From Desertimonas sp963732335 (GTDB lineage Bacteria > Actinomycetota > Acidimicrobiia > Acidimicrobiales > Ilumatobacteraceae), in the NCBI GenBank assembly GCA_963732335.1, contig CAVSZO010000007.1:139951-203950 (forward strand): DNA of 64,000 nt, given 5' to 3'. The notes beneath the pieces are model-generated. The model searched no databases. It saw nothing but the letters and a program-made list of their open reading frames with translations, and had not been told where the DNA came from. The position numbers and the translations under genes were made by a program. This document shows positions 62,292 through 64,000 of the stretch, piece after piece (positions within the stretch are counted from its first letter, which is position 1; every line of letters starts with the position of its first letter).

Positions 62292-63317
62292 TCAGAGCTT
62301 GGCGACCTGGCTGAAGTCCATCTCGACGAGCGTCTCCCGTCCGAAGATGTTCACCAGCACCTTGAGCTTCATGTGATCGGCGTTGATCTCGGCGATCTCG
62401 CCGGAGAAGTCGGCGAACGGGCCTTCCTTGACGCGCACGCTCTCGCCAACCTCGTATTCGAGGCGTGGCTTCGTCCGCGTCGTCTGCTCGGCACCGTCAC
62501 CCTTGGCCGACAGGAACGTCAGCACTTCGCGGCGGGTGAGCGGCGTCGGCTTCTGCCCCTGGCGGCTCTGCCCGACGAAGCCGGTCACCCCGGGCGTGTT
62601 GCGGATGCAGTACCACGACTCGTCGCCCATGCGACAGCGGACGAGCAGGTAGCCCGGGAACACCTTGCGCTGGACGGTCTGCTTCTTGCCGTTCTTGAAC
62701 TCGACGACGTCCTCCATCGGGATGACGACCTCGAAGATCTTGTCCTCCATGTTCATGCTCTGGATGCGCGCATGGAGGTTGGCGGTGACCTTCTTCTCGT
62801 AGCCCGACTGGGTGTGCACGACGAACCACTCGCCGGGGCGGGTCGACGGGTCGTCCGCCGGTTCGACTGGGACCTCTGCCTCCGTTTCCTCGGTCTCCTC
62901 GGCGTCGACTTCGGCGGCTGCGGTGGTGGCATCGAGGACGATTGGCTCGTCGGCGGTCAGGCCGTCGGCAAAGGCGTCGAGCTCGGCCTCCTCGGCGATC
63001 TCCACCCCGAGAGCGGCGGCCTCGTCGGCCACCTCGTCACCTTCGGCATAGGCGTCGGGCACGACCTCGATGGCGTCGACCTCGGGGAGGTGGTCGCCGT
63101 TCTCGCCGAACTGTTCGGCCACAGGCTCCTCGAGCGGAGCCTCCTCCTCGATGACGTCGTCGCCGCTGTCGACATCGGCGGTCGGCTCCTCGACGTCGTC
63201 GGTCACCTCTTCGGCCTCGACGTCTTCGTCGGTCGTCTCGTCGGCGGCGTCGGTGTTGTCGTCGAGGACGTTCTCGACGAGCGTTTCCAGGTCTTCGTTC
63301 ACTTCACTGTTACTCAT
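62292..63317 (-). CDS. nusG: Transcription termination/antitermination protein NusG with long acidic N-terminal extension
   Basis: A 341-residue NusG. The NGN domain begins at EWFVVHTQSGYEKKVTANLH near residue 163 and contains VFPGYLLVRCRMGDESWYCI; the KOW domain is VGESVRVKEGPFADFSGEIA. The first 160 residues are very rich in Asp, Glu, Ala, Thr and Val and are probably disordered; a shorter extension of this kind is usual in actinobacteria. The ATG at 63317 overlaps the secE stop by 4 bp (ATGA) and is preferred over a GTG at 63329. Confidence 0.95.
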   Translation of the reverse strand: MSNSEVNEDLETLVENVLDDNTDAADETTDEDVEAEEVTDDVEEPTADVDSGDDVIEEEAPLEEPVAEQFGENGDHLPEVDAIEVVPDAYAEGDEVADEAAALGVEIAEEAELDAFADGLTADEPIVLDATTAAAEVDAEETEETEAEVPVEPADDPSTRPGEWFVVHTQSGYEKKVTANLHARIQSMNMEDKIFEVVIPMEDVVEFKNGKKQTVQRKVFPGYLLVRCRMGDESWYCIRNTPGVTGFVGQSRQGQKPTPLTRREVLTFLSAKGDGAEQTTRTKPRLEYEVGESVRVKEGPFADFSGEIAEINADHMKLKVLVNIFGRETLVEMDFSQVAKL

Positions 63318-63610
63318 CCGTACAACCACCTCGACAGGAAGCCGAAGATGTAATCGAGGCCACCCACCAGAGCCATGTAGACGAGCACCGTGGCGACGAC
63401 GATGATCGAGTAGCGGACGACTTCCTCGCGGCTCGGCCAGGCGACCTTGCGCATCTCGTCGCGAACTTCGCGGACGTACTGCGTCGGGCCGACGCGCTCG
63501 TGCTTGGGACCCGCCGTACGAGCGACACGCGTGGGCGTGCCCTTCTCGTCGATCGCGCCCATGCGGCGCAACGTGCGCTTCTGTTCGCGGTTGAGATCAT
63601 CGAGTGACAT
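63314..63610 (-). CDS. secE: Preprotein translocase subunit SecE
   Basis: A 98-residue SecE with one transmembrane helix near the C-terminus (YSIIVVATVLVYMALVGGLD) and the conserved amphipathic segment QYVREVRDEMRKVAWPSREE just before it. The N-terminal 35 residues are basic and variable. It stabilises SecY in the Sec channel. It lies 30 bp after the tRNA-Trp gene and is coupled to nusG. Confidence 0.95.
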   Translation of the reverse strand: MSLDDLNREQKRTLRRMGAIDEKGTPTRVARTAGPKHERVGPTQYVREVRDEMRKVAWPSREEVVRYSIIVVATVLVYMALVGGLDYIFGFLSRWLYG

Positions 63611-63640
63611 GTGTTCCGGACTTCTTCAAAGGCTGCTGGG

Positions 63641-63713
63641 CAGGGCAGGAGGGACTCGAACCCCCGACCGTCGGTTTTGGAGACCGATGCTCTACCAGCT
63701 GAGCTACTGCCCT
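63641..63713 (-). tRNA. tRNA-Trp (anticodon CCA)
   Basis: The minus strand gives a full cloverleaf: acceptor AGGGCAG pairing with CTGCCCT, D arm with AGCTCAGCTGGTAGAGC, anticodon stem CGGTCTCCAAAACCG with anticodon CCA, and T arm GGGGGTTCGAGTCCCTC. The discriminator is G and the terminal CCA is not encoded. The place between rpmG and secE is the standard one for tRNA-Trp. Confidence 0.97.
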
Positions 63714-63736
63714 CTGCGGGTGTCCCAGGGTACCGG

Positions 63737-63901
63737 TCAGCGGGTCTCCTTGTGCAGCGTGTGCTTGCGCTCGTGGCTGCAGTACTTCTTCATCTCCAGG
63801 CGCTCACGGTCGTTGATCTTCGACTTCATCGTGATGTAGTTGCGCCGCTTGCACTCGGTGCATTCGAGGGTGATCTTCACCCGCTTCTCGGACTTGGGCA
63901 T
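63737..63901 (-). CDS. rpmG: 50S ribosomal protein L33
   Basis: A 54-residue bL33 read as MPKSEKRVKITLECTECKRR, NYITMKSKINDRERLEMKKY and the end CSHERKHTLHKETR. The first CxxC (ECTEC) of the zinc ribbon is present, while the second pair is reduced to a single cysteine (KYCSHERKH), so zinc binding is uncertain. It lies between the second tuf and tRNA-Trp. Confidence 0.95.
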   Translation of the reverse strand: MPKSEKRVKITLECTECKRRNYITMKSKINDRERLEMKKYCSHERKHTLHKETR

Positions 63902-63921
63902 GGTCGTTCAGGTTCCTCTCG

Positions 63922-64000
63922 TCACTTGATGATTTTGGTGACGCGGCCGGCGCCGACGGTGCGGCCGCCTTCGCGGATGGCGAAACGCAGGCCTTCGTCC
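63922..64000 (-). CDS. tuf: Elongation factor Tu, second copy (3' end only)
   Basis: The last 25 codons plus stop, ending ...VGAGRVTKIIK. All 79 bp in the window are identical to 11388-11466 of the first tuf. The codons end mostly in C, like the surrounding ribosomal genes. The position upstream of rpmG and tRNA-Trp matches the tufB locus of many bacteria. Confidence 0.93.
   Translation of the reverse strand, partial: DEGLRFAIREGGRTVGAGRVTKIIK

Overview
The window is about 64 kb of high-GC DNA. It carries a mycothiol-type DinB-like enzyme, an ECF sigma factor paired with a DGPF protein, a NusG with a long acidic N-terminus and an E. coli-like tuf / tRNA-Trp / secE / nusG / rplKA / rplJL / rpoBC order. 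This points to an actinobacterium; Acidimicrobiia is my guess, not proven here. Many conserved genes, including the essential rpoB and rpoC, are split by single-base frame changes, often at short homopolymers. I read these as consensus errors in the assembly and give each such gene as one CDS with the approximate break.

Layout. (1) 1-7121: a binding-protein-dependent sugar ABC transporter on the minus strand, divergent from a polyol dehydrogenase, a DeoR regulator and an inositol-monophosphatase-like enzyme, with a palindromic operator between them. (2) 7122-10853: a small-molecule kinase, an HtrA-type protease, a dienelactone hydrolase and a family-5 uracil-DNA glycosylase. (3) 11058-14719: rpsJ, tuf and fusA, the distal half of the str operon. 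(4) 14835-28480: a minus-strand operon of about 12 genes with many 4-bp start/stop overlaps: a branched-chain-type (Liv) ABC importer, a Gfo/Idh oxidoreductase, two TIM-barrel isomerases, a Tm-1-like/PEP-hydrolase-like pair, an SRPBCC protein, an enolase-superfamily enzyme, a VOC protein and a 2-hydroxyacid dehydrogenase. It looks like uptake and breakdown of an unknown sugar acid or polyol. (5) 28646-32477: a DinB/maleylpyruvate-isomerase-like gene under a double palindromic operator, and a phytanoyl-dioxygenase / histidine kinase / response regulator operon. (6) 32615-37862: a MoxR-DUF58-VWA-VWA-TPR operon. (7) 37933-40133: a CBS protein, a methyltransferase, then rpsG-rpsL.

(8) 40350-47068 is the most unusual part: a sigma-70 family factor with a tightly coupled small beta-rich partner, a large TPR-CHAT protease and, divergent from it with overlapping start codons, two tandem subtilases without signal peptides. 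All catalytic residues are present. It looks like an intracellular protease cascade linked to its own sigma factor. (9) 47131-50800: two convergent CorA-type transporters and an ECF sigma factor with a DGPF protein. (10) 50978-64000: rpoC, rpoB, rplL, rplJ, an inserted AbiEi/DUF559-like gene on the opposite strand, rplA, rplK, nusG, secE, tRNA-Trp, rpmG and the 3' end of a second tuf.

Sequence-related palindromes lie a few bases downstream of many minus-strand stop codons (rpsJ, rpsG, rpoC, rplL, rplA and others). They fall into at least two families and probably act as terminators without U tracts. No rRNA, CRISPR array, insertion sequence or replication origin was seen.
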